Shown here: positions 43,225 to 52,296 of the stretch, one piece after another | How positions within the stretch are numbered: the stretch's first letter is position 1 | Layout of the letters: each line of letters starts with the position of its first letter | NCBI GenBank assembly: GCA_910583525.1 | Contig: CAJTXL010000006.1 | Coordinates: 46,654-110,653, forward strand | Direction of reading: 5' to 3' | Source of the DNA: an uncultured Muribaculaceae bacterium | GTDB taxonomy: Bacteria > Bacteroidota > Bacteroidia > Bacteroidales > Muribaculaceae | Length of the DNA stretch: 64,000 nucleotides | Made by a program: the position numbers and the translations under genes | The notes under the pieces: model-generated | What the model saw: only the letters and a program-made list of their open reading frames with translations | The model's database searches: none | Told to the model about the DNA's origin: nothing

Positions 43225-46200
43225 TTAGAAATCAAGCTGGACGCCGGCAATGAATTGGCGTGTCGACGGATAATAGCTTCTGTCGCCCTGAGCACCCGGC
43301 TGTAGGCCGTTGACCTGATAGGTAGAGGGGTCTACACCGGTGAATTTTGTGAGCGTAAACACGTTCTTGACAGTTCCGAACACCCTTATCTTGTCGATAA
43401 ACCGGCATTGCGGCAATTTCAGAGTATAACCCAAGGAGACCATGTCGAGCTTGAAGTAGTCGCCGCGCTCGAGGAAATAGTCGCTCACCACGGGTGCGGT
43501 GTATGGCGATACGTCGAAGTTTTTGCCGTAGGCCTTCTTGAGCATGTTGCCGTTGAAGTTACGGGTGCCGTAGTAAAAATCGTGAATGTTGAAAATGTCG
43601 AAGCCGAAAGCGCCCCTGAAGAACAAAGACAGGTCGAAATTGCGGTAACGGAAATTGTGGCTTGTCGACATTGTGAATTTAGGCATACCGTTGCCTACCA
43701 CACAGCGGTCTTCTTCTGTAGCCATCGATGCGCTTATCATTTCGCCGTTCTTGTCGTAGACCACCCAGTCGCCGTTGCGGTCGACACCGGCATAGCGCCA
43801 CATATAGAAGTTTCCGATTGGTTTACCTTTTTCGATGCGCTGCAGATAGTAATAAGGATATGGATTTACAGTTTCGCACACGCTGTAGTAGTCTTGCCCG
43901 ACATATTGCGAGTTGCTGAATTCGACGAACTTGTTGCTCATTGTCGAACCGACAACACCGAAATTGTAGGAGAAATCTTTCGTATCCACCACATTGAAAT
44001 TAAGGTCGAACTCGAAGCCCGAGTTTTTCATTGTTCCCACATTGACGAATGTCTCGCCGTGGATGTTCGGCGGCACCGACACGGTATAATTGCCGAGCAA
44101 ATCCTGCTGACGGCGGTTGAAGTAGTTGAGCGAACCGTAAATGCGGTTGGACAGCAACGAAAAGTCAAGACCGATGTTCCAGTTCTTACCTTTTTCCCAC
44201 TTGAGGTCGGGATTCACGTTCTTTCCGGGGCCCCATACCTGGATATACTTTCCGTTGTAGTAATAGTAGCCCCATCCTTTCATGGTGTTTATCGACAGAT
44301 AGCTGGCGAAGTCCTGGTTGCCTGTCACACCATAGTCGGCGCGGAGTTTGAGGTCGTCAATCCATTCGATGTCTTTCATGAAGTTTTCCTGCGAAATGCG
44401 CCAACCGACCGACACTGCCGGAAAGTTGCCCCACTTGTGGTTTTTGCCGAATTTCGACGACCCCTCATGGCGCAGAGATGCCGTAAAAAGATATTTTCCG
44501 TCGTAGTCATAGCTTACGCGACCGAAGAAGGCTATGAGCTTGGCATCGTTCTTGTAGCTGCCCATCAATACTTCGCCCTCTTCTTTTGCCCATGCACCCG
44601 ACCCGAGGTCGTCGGCTCCGAGACCGTCGTTGGGAAAATCACGGTTCTCGGCGTTAAACCCTGATGATTGCATATACTGATACGAGTAACCTACCATTGC
44701 TTTGAGATTGTGCTTGTCGGCAAAACGGGCACTATAGTTGGTAAGCCACTCCAGAATGTACTGTTTGCTCATGGTGTAGGAGCGAGAAGCCACTCCGTCG
44801 TGACCGCCGTTTATGCAGGCAGTGCTCGTCGACGGGCAGAAAGCCGAGTTGTCGTTGCTGTACTGGTGGTCGGCAAACATAATCTGTGTAGACAGGTTAT
44901 GGTTGCTGTCGGCGTCTTTTGCCAAGAGCGGCAAGAGATTGAGCTTTAAGGTGCCGTCCATGTCGAGCAGCTTGTCGTCGGCATGGCTTTTTTCAAGCTT
45001 CTGGCGCTCTACAGGGTTACTGCCTGCTATCTGACCGAAAAAGTTGTAGTACTGCGATGGGTTGCTCGGGTTCATCAGGGGAGTCGTGGGGTTGGCCTCG
45101 ATAGCGTCTTTGAAAACGCTCCAGTCGGCGTTGTCTCGCGAAATGATACGAGGCGCCACATTCAGCTGTATGGTGAAGAGTCCACCCTTTGTGGTGTGCA
45201 TCACCGAAGCGCGTGCGCCATATTCTTTACGGCCTGAACGCAGGTCGATGCCGTTTGCATCGCGGAAGTCGGCGCTTACACGATAGTTGCTGCGCTCGTT
45301 GCCGCCGCTGACGGTAAGGGTGTGTTGCATTGTGAAGCCCGTGCGCGACACGGCGTCGAGCCAGTCGATATTTCCGCCGATATCCACACCGGGGTCGCCC
45401 CAGCCAAGGCGTACATCGCGGAAATCCTGAGCGCTCATCATGTCGAGCTCTTTTTTCATGACATCCCATGCGAAAGTTCCCTGATAGGTGGTGTGTGTTT
45501 TGCCGTCACGGTTTCCTTTTTTAGTAGTCACGACAACGACACCGTTTGAACCTCGCGTGCCATAGATAGCAGATGCGGCACCGTCTTTGAGGATGTCGAA
45601 CGACGCAATGTCGTTTGGGTTTACATTGGTAAGGTCGCCACCGGGCACGCCGTCGATTACAATCAGCGGGCCGAGGCCTGCCGAACGCGACGAAACGCCA
45701 CGTATCTGTATGCTTGCCTGGTTGTTGGGGTCGCCTGCACCGGTGTTGGTGATTGACACGCCGGGCACCTTTCCCTGAATAAGCATCTTGGGGTCGAGCG
45801 AGCTTACCGAAAGGAAATCTTTTTCGCCCACGTGGCTGATGGCCGAGGTGAGTTCTTTCTTGTCCATGGTGCCGTAGCCGATAACCACCACTTCGCTCAG
45901 AACCTGGGTATCCTCGGAAAGCACGACATTGAGCGTACCGGCGCTATCGACCCTCTTTTTTTCGGGAGCATAACCCACATATGAAAAAACGAGGTTGCTG
46001 CCCGCCGGCACTTCGATGGCATAGTTGCCGTCGATGTCGGTTGTGACACCTACGCCAATCTTGTCGCACTTTACCGAAGCCCCTATCAGCGGCTCTCCCT
46101 GCGAGTCGCTGACAGCACCTAAAACTTTAACCTTTTTCTCTGCTTTATTTGTAGATACGTTCTGAGCTTTTGCCTCAGCTTTGCTCAGCACTATCTGTTT

Positions 46201-46512
46201 TTTGCCGATGGCATAGTCAATGCCGCATGCCGGAAGTACCTTGTCGAGCACTGCCGGAACAGTCTCGTCGGTGGCATTGACAGACACCAGCCGGTCGACG
46301 TTTATCGACTCCCTGCTGTAGAGGAAGCGGTAGTCGGTCTGACCTTCGATTGATTTTAGGACGTTCACCAACGGAACATCCTTCATATTCACAGAAATTC
46401 TCTTGCCGGAAGCGCTTGCAGACAAGCCCGTGAAGAGCAAAGCCAGCAACACCAGCAACAATTTTACTTTGGGCAACAGACGGCCCAACGGAATCGGAAT
46501 TAATTTTCCCAT
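43225..46512 (-). CDS. SusC/RagA TonB-dependent transporter with STN signalling domain
   Basis: The 1095-residue outer-membrane protein has a signal peptide (to about residue 35), an STN domain (about 37-110, ISVNMKDVPLVNVLKSIE), a carboxypeptidase-regulatory-like domain (about 128-213, GEPLIGASVKCDKIGVGVTT), the plug domain with VVVIGYGTMDKKELTSAI, and a 22-strand barrel to the end. It imports oligosaccharides, driven by TonB. The STN domain is the part that touches a FecR-type anti-sigma factor. FecR and its sigma factor are encoded divergently next door, so substrate binding should turn on the locus. A promoter lies at 46603-46632. Confidence 0.95.
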   Translation of the reverse strand: MGKLIPIPLGRLLPKVKLLLVLLALLFTGLSASASGKRISVNMKDVPLVNVLKSIEGQTDYRFLYSRESINVDRLVSVNATDETVPAVLDKVLPACGIDYAIGKKQIVLSKAEAKAQNVSTNKAEKKVKVLGAVSDSQGEPLIGASVKCDKIGVGVTTDIDGNYAIEVPAGSNLVFSYVGYAPEKKRVDSAGTLNVVLSEDTQVLSEVVVIGYGTMDKKELTSAISHVGEKDFLSVSSLDPKMLIQGKVPGVSITNTGAGDPNNQASIQIRGVSSRSAGLGPLIVIDGVPGGDLTNVNPNDIASFDILKDGAASAIYGTRGSNGVVVVTTKKGNRDGKTHTTYQGTFAWDVMKKELDMMSAQDFRDVRLGWGDPGVDIGGNIDWLDAVSRTGFTMQHTLTVSGGNERSNYRVSADFRDANGIDLRSGRKEYGARASVMHTTKGGLFTIQLNVAPRIISRDNADWSVFKDAIEANPTTPLMNPSNPSQYYNFFGQIAGSNPVERQKLEKSHADDKLLDMDGTLKLNLLPLLAKDADSNHNLSTQIMFADHQYSNDNSAFCPSTSTACINGGHDGVASRSYTMSKQYILEWLTNYSARFADKHNLKAMVGYSYQYMQSSGFNAENRDFPNDGLGADDLGSGAWAKEEGEVLMGSYKNDAKLIAFFGRVSYDYDGKYLFTASLRHEGSSKFGKNHKWGNFPAVSVGWRISQENFMKDIEWIDDLKLRADYGVTGNQDFASYLSINTMKGWGYYYYNGKYIQVWGPGKNVNPDLKWEKGKNWNIGLDFSLLSNRIYGSLNYFNRRQQDLLGNYTVSVPPNIHGETFVNVGTMKNSGFEFDLNFNVVDTKDFSYNFGVVGSTMSNKFVEFSNSQYVGQDYYSVCETVNPYPYYYLQRIEKGKPIGNFYMWRYAGVDRNGDWVVYDKNGEMISASMATEEDRCVVGNGMPKFTMSTSHNFRYRNFDLSLFFRGAFGFDIFNIHDFYYGTRNFNGNMLKKAYGKNFDVSPYTAPVVSDYFLERGDYFKLDMVSLGYTLKLPQCRFIDKIRVFGTVKNVFTLTKFTGVDPSTYQVNGLQPGAQGDRSYYPSTRQFIAGVQLDF

Positions 46513-46602
46513 AGATTTATGTGTGATTGGTGTATTTTCGTGGAGTTATTTTTTAAGGTTATGCAGCATTTTTTTGCTGTCGTTATAAAAAGAGCAACTC
46601 AG

Positions 46603-46632
46603 CAAAAATAATCCACATCGCAAAAGCACAAA
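46603..46632 (-). promoter_or_regulatory. Promoter of susC arm
   Basis: On the minus strand TTTG (46629-46632), 18 nt, then TATTTTTG (46603-46610), 90 nt before the susC start. Spacing is slightly short against the consensus. If an ECF sigma drives this operon the true boxes may differ. Confidence 0.45.
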
Positions 46633-46665
46633 ATTTTTCATTTTCTGAAATTTTATGCAAAACGC

Positions 46666-46696
46666 TTGTCTATTAAATAGATATTCTCTACTTTCG
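46666..46696 (+). promoter_or_regulatory. Promoter of ECF sigma gene
   Basis: TTG (46666-46668), 20 nt, then TACTTTCG (46689-46696), one change from TAnnTTTG. It lies 16 nt before the ATG at 46713, so the leader is very short. Confidence 0.5.
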
Positions 46697-46712
46697 CACA
46701 AAATATTACAAC

Positions 46713-47306
46713 ATGGCTAACAACAATTCTGAAAATGAGATGTTATTAGTGGCTGCCCTCAAGCTCGACAGCCACGAAGCCTTTGTTCGGATTTTTCATC
46801 ACTATTATTCCGATTTGGTCATGTTCGCCTCCCGTTTCATCATCGACCGGGAAACATGCGAAGACATCGTACAGGAGGCCTTCATCAAAATCTGGAGCAA
46901 CCGCAAAATTCTCGAAATCCGCACCTCGCTCCGCACATACCTTATCGCACTTGTGCAACACCTGGCCCTCAACGAGCTGAAGCACCGCAAGGTGAAGGCG
47001 CTCTATCAGGACAGCAACCATGAAATGATACTGGCACTGTCGGCCGAAGAGCACATGTTCTACACCGAACTGAATGCCGCCATCGAAAACCTGATGTCGA
47101 ACCTTGACCCCGAAGTGCGCCGGACATACATACTCAGCCGCACCCACAGGCTGAAATACACTGAAATCGCCAAACGGCTCAACATATCTGTCAGAACCGT
47201 CGAGGCCCGGATAAGCAAAGCCGTAAAGTATCTCCAGCAAAACCTGACAGCATATAAAAACATAATCATCATAATACTTACTTCAAGCCTCCTTACAGTT
47301 ATATGA
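46713..47306 (+). CDS. ECF-type RNA polymerase sigma-70 factor
   Basis: The 197-residue protein has sigma region 2 (LVMFASRFIIDRETCEDIVQ then EAFIKIWSNR, about residues 30-60) and region 4 with helix-turn-helix (YTEIAKRLNISVRTVEARIS, about 149-168). A hydrophobic C-terminal tail (IIIIILTSSLLTVI) is unusual but found in this group. It is held off by the FecR product of the next gene, whose start overlaps its stop, and released when the SusC STN domain senses substrate. Targets are presumably the susC operon and the GH97-GH43 genes. Confidence 0.93.
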   Translation: MANNNSENEMLLVAALKLDSHEAFVRIFHHYYSDLVMFASRFIIDRETCEDIVQEAFIKIWSNRKILEIRTSLRTYLIALVQHLALNELKHRKVKALYQDSNHEMILALSAEEHMFYTELNAAIENLMSNLDPEVRRTYILSRTHRLKYTEIAKRLNISVRTVEARISKAVKYLQQNLTAYKNIIIIILTSSLLTVI

Positions 47307-48319
47307 TGGACCAAGAAACTAACAACAACACAAGCATAGATTTCCAAATCACCCGCTATCTTGCCGGAGATGCCTCGCCACGGGAGATTGAAGACCTTCT
47401 GCACTGGATAGAACAGTCAGACGACAACCGACGCTATTTCTTGCGCCAGCAGGATATATGGAGCGCCCTGAACCCTCATTTCGACATAAGGGATATCGAC
47501 ATTTCAAAGTCGGAACGACGCCTTCTCACTATAACCGGCATTAAACACCATGGCTTGGGCTACATGCTCAGAAAAATAATCAGAGCCTGCACACGCATTG
47601 CCGCTGCGGCTTTTCTGCCGGTGCTCGCCTTAGCCCTGTATTTCATGTTCCGGACACCGGCCTACACCGGGCAAGAGATAACAATGACAACCTCCTACGG
47701 CTGCACCGGTCGTGCCACACTACCCGACGGCACGGGCGTGTGGCTCAACGCCAACAGCACATTCCGATATCCGCCCGAGTTCAAAGGCGACACTCGCGAC
47801 GTGTTTTTGGAAGGTGAGGCTTATTTCGATGTCAGCACCGACAAGTCGCGCCCCTTCAATGTGGCAACGCCCTATCTCTCGGTTACCGCCACCGGCACTC
47901 AATTCAACGTGAACGCATACGATGCCGCCGCCTCTGTGACCCTGATTGAAGGCAAGGTCGATGTCGACGGCACGGACCTGAGACCAGGAGAGCACCTTAT
48001 GCTCGACGACGGCAAGGCTGTCGTAAGCAAAAACGGCAATCCCGACAAATACTGTTCGTGGCGCGACGGCATACTTATATTCGAAGACGAACGCCTGACC
48101 GACATATGCACCCGGCTCCATCAGATATATGGCGTAGACTTCGACATTTCGCCCGAACTGCACAACCGGACATTCCGCATGATTCTCAGCGGAGAAAACA
48201 TAAGCGAGATACTCCACTATTTCGAGATGTCGGCACCGGTGATTTGTGAATCCGAAAACTTGACATCGCCCGACAACACAAGCAAAACTAAATTGAAAAT
48301 ACGCATAAGACCATCCTAA
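47303..48319 (+). CDS. FecR-type anti-sigma factor
   Basis: This 338-residue inner-membrane protein has a cytoplasmic N-terminal sigma-binding region (ITRYLAGDASPREIEDLLHW), one transmembrane helix at about 97-114, and a periplasmic FecR domain (about 130-230, beginning TTSYGCTGRATLPDGTGVWL) followed by a C-terminal STN-binding region (DERLTDICTRLHQIYGVDFD). It transmits the signal from the SusC-type receptor to the ECF factor. It overlaps the sigma gene by four bases (ATGA), the standard coupling. GH97 follows 11 bases after its stop. Confidence 0.93.
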   Translation: MMDQETNNNTSIDFQITRYLAGDASPREIEDLLHWIEQSDDNRRYFLRQQDIWSALNPHFDIRDIDISKSERRLLTITGIKHHGLGYMLRKIIRACTRIAAAAFLPVLALALYFMFRTPAYTGQEITMTTSYGCTGRATLPDGTGVWLNANSTFRYPPEFKGDTRDVFLEGEAYFDVSTDKSRPFNVATPYLSVTATGTQFNVNAYDAAASVTLIEGKVDVDGTDLRPGEHLMLDDGKAVVSKNGNPDKYCSWRDGILIFEDERLTDICTRLHQIYGVDFDISPELHNRTFRMILSGENISEILHYFEMSAPVICESENLTSPDNTSKTKLKIRIRPS

Positions 48320-48330
48320 CCCTAATTATC

Positions 48331-50433
48331 ATGAATGCTCCAATAAAATTACTTGCCCTCGCCCTTATTCTCACGGGCTGCGGCACCAAGCCGGAAACCA
48401 TCAGTTCTCCCGACGGCAACCTGGAAGTGACCTTTGAACTTACCGACCAAGGGCAGCCCTCATATTCGGCAAAGTACAAAGGAAAAGATATCGTGCTGCC
48501 TTCTCTGATGGGTTTCGACCTCAAAGACGCCCCGTCGCTCACAGACAATTTCAGGCAAACAGGCATTGAACGCTCTTCTTTCAATGAAACATGGGTTCCC
48601 GTATGGGGTGAAAACGATTCCATAGTAAATAATTATACGCAGATGACCGTCAGCCTCGAACAGGGCAAGCGCAAAATGGACATCGAATTCAGGGCCTTTG
48701 ACGATGGCTTCGGCTTCCGCTACATCTTCCCCGAGCAGCCCACCAAGACCTTCACCGTCACCGACGAGCTCACGCAGATGGCGATGGCCGGCGACCATAT
48801 GGCATGGTGGATTCCGGGCGACTACGACACCCAGGAATATGAATATACAAAATCGCGCCTCAGTGAGATACGCAGCCATGCCGACGACAATTTCATGCCC
48901 AACGCATCGCAATACCGCTTCTCTCCCACAGGGGTACAGACGGCATTGATGCTCCGCACCAACGACAGCCTGTATCTGAACCTGCACGAAGCCGCGCTGG
49001 TCGACTTTCCGGCCATGCACCTCGACCTCAACGACAGCACCCTGACTTTCAAAGCCGCGCTGACACCCGGTCCTGACGGCACTATGGCAACGTTCAGCAC
49101 TCCTTTCAAGACCCCATGGCGCACAGTCACCGTAGGAGAAAAGGCGACCGACATACTGGCATCAAATCTGACGCTCAACCTCAACGACCCCTGCGCACTC
49201 GACGACACATCATGGATTCACCCGACCAAATACATGGGCGTATGGTGGGAAATGATTACCGGCGTAAGCTCGTGGAGCTATACCAATGCCGAGAACTTCG
49301 ACCTTGCCACTTTCGACTATTCCAAGGCCAACCCTCACGGCAGGCACGGAGCCAACAACGAAAACGTGCGCCGCTACATCGACTTTGCCGCCGACAACGG
49401 CTTCGACCAACTGCTTGTCGAAGGCTGGAACATCGGATGGGAAGACTGGTTCGGCAAGGAAAAGGATTTCGTGTTCGACTTCGTGACACCATATCCCGAC
49501 TTCGACATCAAGGCCCTCAACGATTACGCGCACTCCAAAGGCATCAAACTGATGATGCACCACGAAACATCGTCGGCGGTAGACAACTACGACCGCCACA
49601 TGGATGGCGCCTACGACCTTATGAACCGCTATGGCTATGATGCGGTGAAAAGCGGCTATGTGGGCAACATCATCCCCAAAGGAGAGCATCATTACAGCCA
49701 AAAACAGGTAAACCACTACCTCAACGCAGTCAAAAAGGCCGCCGACAAGCACATCATGGTCAACGCCCACGAAGCTGTACGCCCCACCGGCCTGTGCCGC
49801 ACCTACCCCAACCTCGTGGGCAACGAAAGTGCGATGGGACAGGAGTTCGGCGACATGAGCCCCCAGCACTGCACCATTCTGCCTTTCACACGCCTCAAAG
49901 GCGGCCCGATGGATTTCACGCCCGGAATTTTCCGCATGAAAATCACCGACTTCGCCCCCGGCGGACAAGGCTCGCAGAAACGGGCTACCATACCCAACCA
50001 GCTCGCCCTGTATGTGACAATGTACTCGCCGCTACAGATGGCCGCCGACATGCCCGAACACTACAAGGCGCACTACGATGCCTTCCAATTCATCAAAGAC
50101 GTGCCCGTTGACTGGAGCAAGAGCATCTATCTCGACGCAGAGCCGGGCGAGTTCATCGTAGCGGCACGCAAAGACAAGAACAGCGACGAGTGGTATGTGG
50201 GCGGCGTCACCGACGAGAACGCACGCCAATACACCTTGCACTATAATTTCCTGACCCCGGGCAAGACATACGAAGCGACAATCTATGCCGACGCTCCCGA
50301 TGCCGACGGATTTACAAACCCCGAAGCATACACCATTAGCAAGCACATCGTAAGCACAGAGTCGCAAGACACAATCGACATGGCACGTGGCGGCGGTTTC
50401 GCAATCTCGATAAAACCGGCAGAGAAAGACTGA
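48331..50433 (+). CDS. GH97 alpha-glucosidase, SusB (inverting) type
   Basis: The 700-residue lipoprotein (lipobox LTGC) has an N-terminal beta-sandwich, the GH97 barrel from about residue 300, and a beta C-terminus. MMHHETSS gives Glu412, NAHEAVRPTGL gives Glu481, NES gives Glu499 and GQEFG gives Glu505. These equal SusB Glu439, Glu508, Glu526 and Glu532 with a constant shift of 27. The two base glutamates and acid of the inverting subgroup and the calcium-holding residues are thus kept, and the Asp nucleophile of the retaining alpha-galactosidases is absent. The enzyme should release glucose from alpha-glucans or oligosaccharides in the periplasm. It lies 11 bases after fecR. Confidence 0.92.
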   Translation: MNAPIKLLALALILTGCGTKPETISSPDGNLEVTFELTDQGQPSYSAKYKGKDIVLPSLMGFDLKDAPSLTDNFRQTGIERSSFNETWVPVWGENDSIVNNYTQMTVSLEQGKRKMDIEFRAFDDGFGFRYIFPEQPTKTFTVTDELTQMAMAGDHMAWWIPGDYDTQEYEYTKSRLSEIRSHADDNFMPNASQYRFSPTGVQTALMLRTNDSLYLNLHEAALVDFPAMHLDLNDSTLTFKAALTPGPDGTMATFSTPFKTPWRTVTVGEKATDILASNLTLNLNDPCALDDTSWIHPTKYMGVWWEMITGVSSWSYTNAENFDLATFDYSKANPHGRHGANNENVRRYIDFAADNGFDQLLVEGWNIGWEDWFGKEKDFVFDFVTPYPDFDIKALNDYAHSKGIKLMMHHETSSAVDNYDRHMDGAYDLMNRYGYDAVKSGYVGNIIPKGEHHYSQKQVNHYLNAVKKAADKHIMVNAHEAVRPTGLCRTYPNLVGNESAMGQEFGDMSPQHCTILPFTRLKGGPMDFTPGIFRMKITDFAPGGQGSQKRATIPNQLALYVTMYSPLQMAADMPEHYKAHYDAFQFIKDVPVDWSKSIYLDAEPGEFIVAARKDKNSDEWYVGGVTDENARQYTLHYNFLTPGKTYEATIYADAPDADGFTNPEAYTISKHIVSTESQDTIDMARGGGFAISIKPAEKD

Positions 50434-50457
50434 CGAACCTTTCAACCCTTCCAAATC

Positions 50458-51423
50458 ATGTTCATATCAAACAAAAACATTCTGGCGCTACTGGCCGTTG
50501 CAGCCATTTCCGGCGGAAACGCCTTCGCTGAAAATCCCTGCATCGACGGGTGGTACGCCGACCCCGAAGGAGTGGTCTACGGCAACACCGTATTCATATA
50601 CCCTACACGAAGCATCCCTTTCCACGAGCAGACTTCGATGGATTGTTTTTCGTCGGAAGACCTGGTCAATTGGACCAAACACGAAAACATCATCGACACT
50701 ACCGAAGTAAAATGGGCTTGGGGCGCCCTGTGGGCTCCGGCCGCGCTTGAAAAAGACGGGAAGTACTATCTCTTTTTCGGCGCCAACGACGTGCATGAGG
50801 GCGAAGTCGGCGGCATCGGCGTCGCCGTTTCCGACAAACCCGAAGGACCTTTCAAAGACATACTCGGCAAACCGCTTATCAACAAGATTGTCAACGGAGC
50901 ACAACCGATTGACCAATATGTATTCCGCGATACCGACGGGGCATATTACATGTATTATGGCGGCTGGGGGCATTGCAACATGGTCAAGATGTCGGACGAT
51001 TTAAGTTCGCTCGTACCATTCCCCGACGGAACGCTGTACAAGGAGGTTACGCCCAAAGATTACGTCGAGGGACCGTTCATGTTGCTTAAAGACGGCAAAT
51101 ATTATTTCATGTGGAGCGAAGGCAGCTGGGTCGACGACGACTATCGGGTGGCCTACGCAATTGCCGACTCACCTTTCGGACCGTTCGAACGCATCGGGAC
51201 AATACTCCGGTCAGACGCATCGATAGGTACGGGAGCCGGGCACCACTCAGTGATTTACTCGCCCAAGACAGACCGTTACTACATTGTTTATCATCGGCAT
51301 CCGCTTGGCAGCACCGACGGCAACGCAAGGGTTACGTGCATCGACGAGCTGAAATTCGATAGTGACGGTAAAATCATACCCGTAAAGATGACCTTCGAAG
51401 GGGTTGCACCGACACCGTTCTAA
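50458..51423 (+). CDS. Glycoside hydrolase family 43 enzyme
   Basis: The 321-residue secreted protein (signal peptide to about residue 25) is a single five-bladed propeller without extra module. Catalytic candidates: base Asp35 in GWYADPEG, pKa-tuning Asp152 in PIDQYVFRD, acid Glu204 in YVEGPFML. GH43 enzymes act on arabinose-, xylose- or galactose-containing chains, with inversion. The subfamily cannot be stated from sequence alone. It starts 24 bases after GH97 and is last in the plus arm before a strong terminator. Together with GH3 it suggests a branched heteropolysaccharide rather than pure starch. Confidence 0.88.
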   Translation: MFISNKNILALLAVAAISGGNAFAENPCIDGWYADPEGVVYGNTVFIYPTRSIPFHEQTSMDCFSSEDLVNWTKHENIIDTTEVKWAWGALWAPAALEKDGKYYLFFGANDVHEGEVGGIGVAVSDKPEGPFKDILGKPLINKIVNGAQPIDQYVFRDTDGAYYMYYGGWGHCNMVKMSDDLSSLVPFPDGTLYKEVTPKDYVEGPFMLLKDGKYYFMWSEGSWVDDDYRVAYAIADSPFGPFERIGTILRSDASIGTGAGHHSVIYSPKTDRYYIVYHRHPLGSTDGNARVTCIDELKFDSDGKIIPVKMTFEGVAPTPF

Positions 51424-51456
51424 AGTTCACGGCCTCAACAGGCTCCGTAGAGCAAT

Positions 51457-51493
51457 AAAAAAATCCCGTTCGGCAATCCGAACGGGATTTTTT
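51457..51493. terminator. Bidirectional terminator after GH43 and tRNA-Cys
   Basis: A 13-bp perfect stem (AAATCCCGTTCGG with CCGAACGGGATTT) with a CAAT loop, A-rich on one side and T-rich on the other. It ends both the GH43 transcript and, on the other strand, the tRNA transcript. Confidence 0.9.
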
Positions 51494-51494
51494 G

Positions 51495-51565
51495 AGGTAC
51501 CTTGCAGAATCGAACTGCAGTAAACGGTTTTGCAGACCGTTGCCTAACCACTCGGCCAAGGTACC
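51495..51565 (-). tRNA. tRNA-Cys (GCA)
   Basis: On the minus strand the 71-nt cloverleaf is complete: acceptor GGTACCT/AGGTACC, D-loop GGCCGAGTGGTTAGGC, anticodon loop CTGCAAA with anticodon GCA, T-arm CTGCAGTTCGATTCTGCA(G). The discriminator base is U, as required for cysteine identity. The CCA end is not encoded. Confidence 0.95.
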
Positions 51566-51642
51566 ATATGGCGCTTTTGCGAGTGCAAAGTTAAGGCTTA
51601 ATTTTCGATTGTGCAAATTTTTTTGACGCCGCAGCAAAAAAA

Positions 51643-52149
51643 TCAGCAAAAAAGCTTCTGGAACACAATGGCGTCGGCATAGCGCGAGCCTCGGCGCAGC
51701 CATGAGCGCAGTCGGCCGCAACCTTTGAAGCCGGCCGAGGAAAAAAGTCGACGCGACGCTTCGTTGTCGGCCGCAACAATTGCCGCCAACTGGTGCATGC
51801 CGAGCGAAGCTGACGCCAGGCGACAAAGGGCATCGAGAGCGGCGAGGCCATAGCCCAGCCCACGGTGACGTTCAAGGACGGCAATACCGACGTAGCCACG
51901 GCGGTCACGCGGCGAAAAGTCGTATATGTCGACCGCGCCGACAGCCGTGCCCGATGCGGCATCGGCGATGACAAGGCGCAGCTGCTTGTCGGCAAAGATA
52001 TCGGCGGAATACGCCGCGAGGTAATCCTGCAACATACGGCGGCTCGGGGGCGCCGTAAGTGCACCGTCGGTGCTGACATTTTCGCTTTCGAGCGTGAAGA
52101 GGAAATCGAGGTCGGCAGGCTCGGCCGCCCTTAGGGTTATTTCTACCAT
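51643..52149 (-). CDS. GNAT family N-acetyltransferase
   Basis: With the start at 52149 (MVEITLRAAEPADLDFL) the protein has 168 residues, the usual size of a lone GNAT domain. The acetyl-CoA loop is GIAVLERHRGLGYGLAALDAL, with RHRGLGYG as the Q/RxxGxG/A motif. Motif B follows (NEASRRLFSSAGF). The architecture is that of RimJ/RimL or diamine-type acetyltransferases. The substrate is unknown. An in-frame ATG at 52188 gives an implausible cysteine-rich extension. The gene lies alone between tRNA-Cys and the palindromic repeat. Confidence 0.87.
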   Translation of the reverse strand: MVEITLRAAEPADLDFLFTLESENVSTDGALTAPPSRRMLQDYLAAYSADIFADKQLRLVIADAASGTAVGAVDIYDFSPRDRRGYVGIAVLERHRGLGYGLAALDALCRLASASLGMHQLAAIVAADNEASRRLFSSAGFKGCGRLRSWLRRGSRYADAIVFQKLFC

Positions 52150-52177
52150 TCCGTTACAATTACAATATATCTTCGAT

Positions 52178-52250
52178 TGTAGGGACATGCCTTTGGCATG
52201 TAGAAAATGCGCGCTTTCTCAAATCAACATGCCAAAGGCATGTCCCTACA
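52178..52250. repeat. Inverted pair of dispersed palindromic repeats
   Basis: Two perfect 24-base arms (52178-52201 and 52227-52250) in inverted orientation, 25 bases apart. Each arm is a copy of the element at 388-412 and is itself partly self-complementary. The pair can form a long cruciform or RNA hairpin, like a BIME made of two REP units. It lies between the GNAT gene and recR. Confidence 0.85.
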
Positions 52251-52296
52251 TCCGGTTTTTCTGTTATTCGTCGATTTTGACACGACATCATGTCCA

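Noticed and set aside
43408..44664. 418-residue open frame on the plus strand
   Set aside because: Antisense shadow of susC.
52178..52250. Invertible promoter or recombinase site
   Set aside because: The space between the arms is only 25 bases and holds no promoter boxes, and no recombinase gene is nearby.
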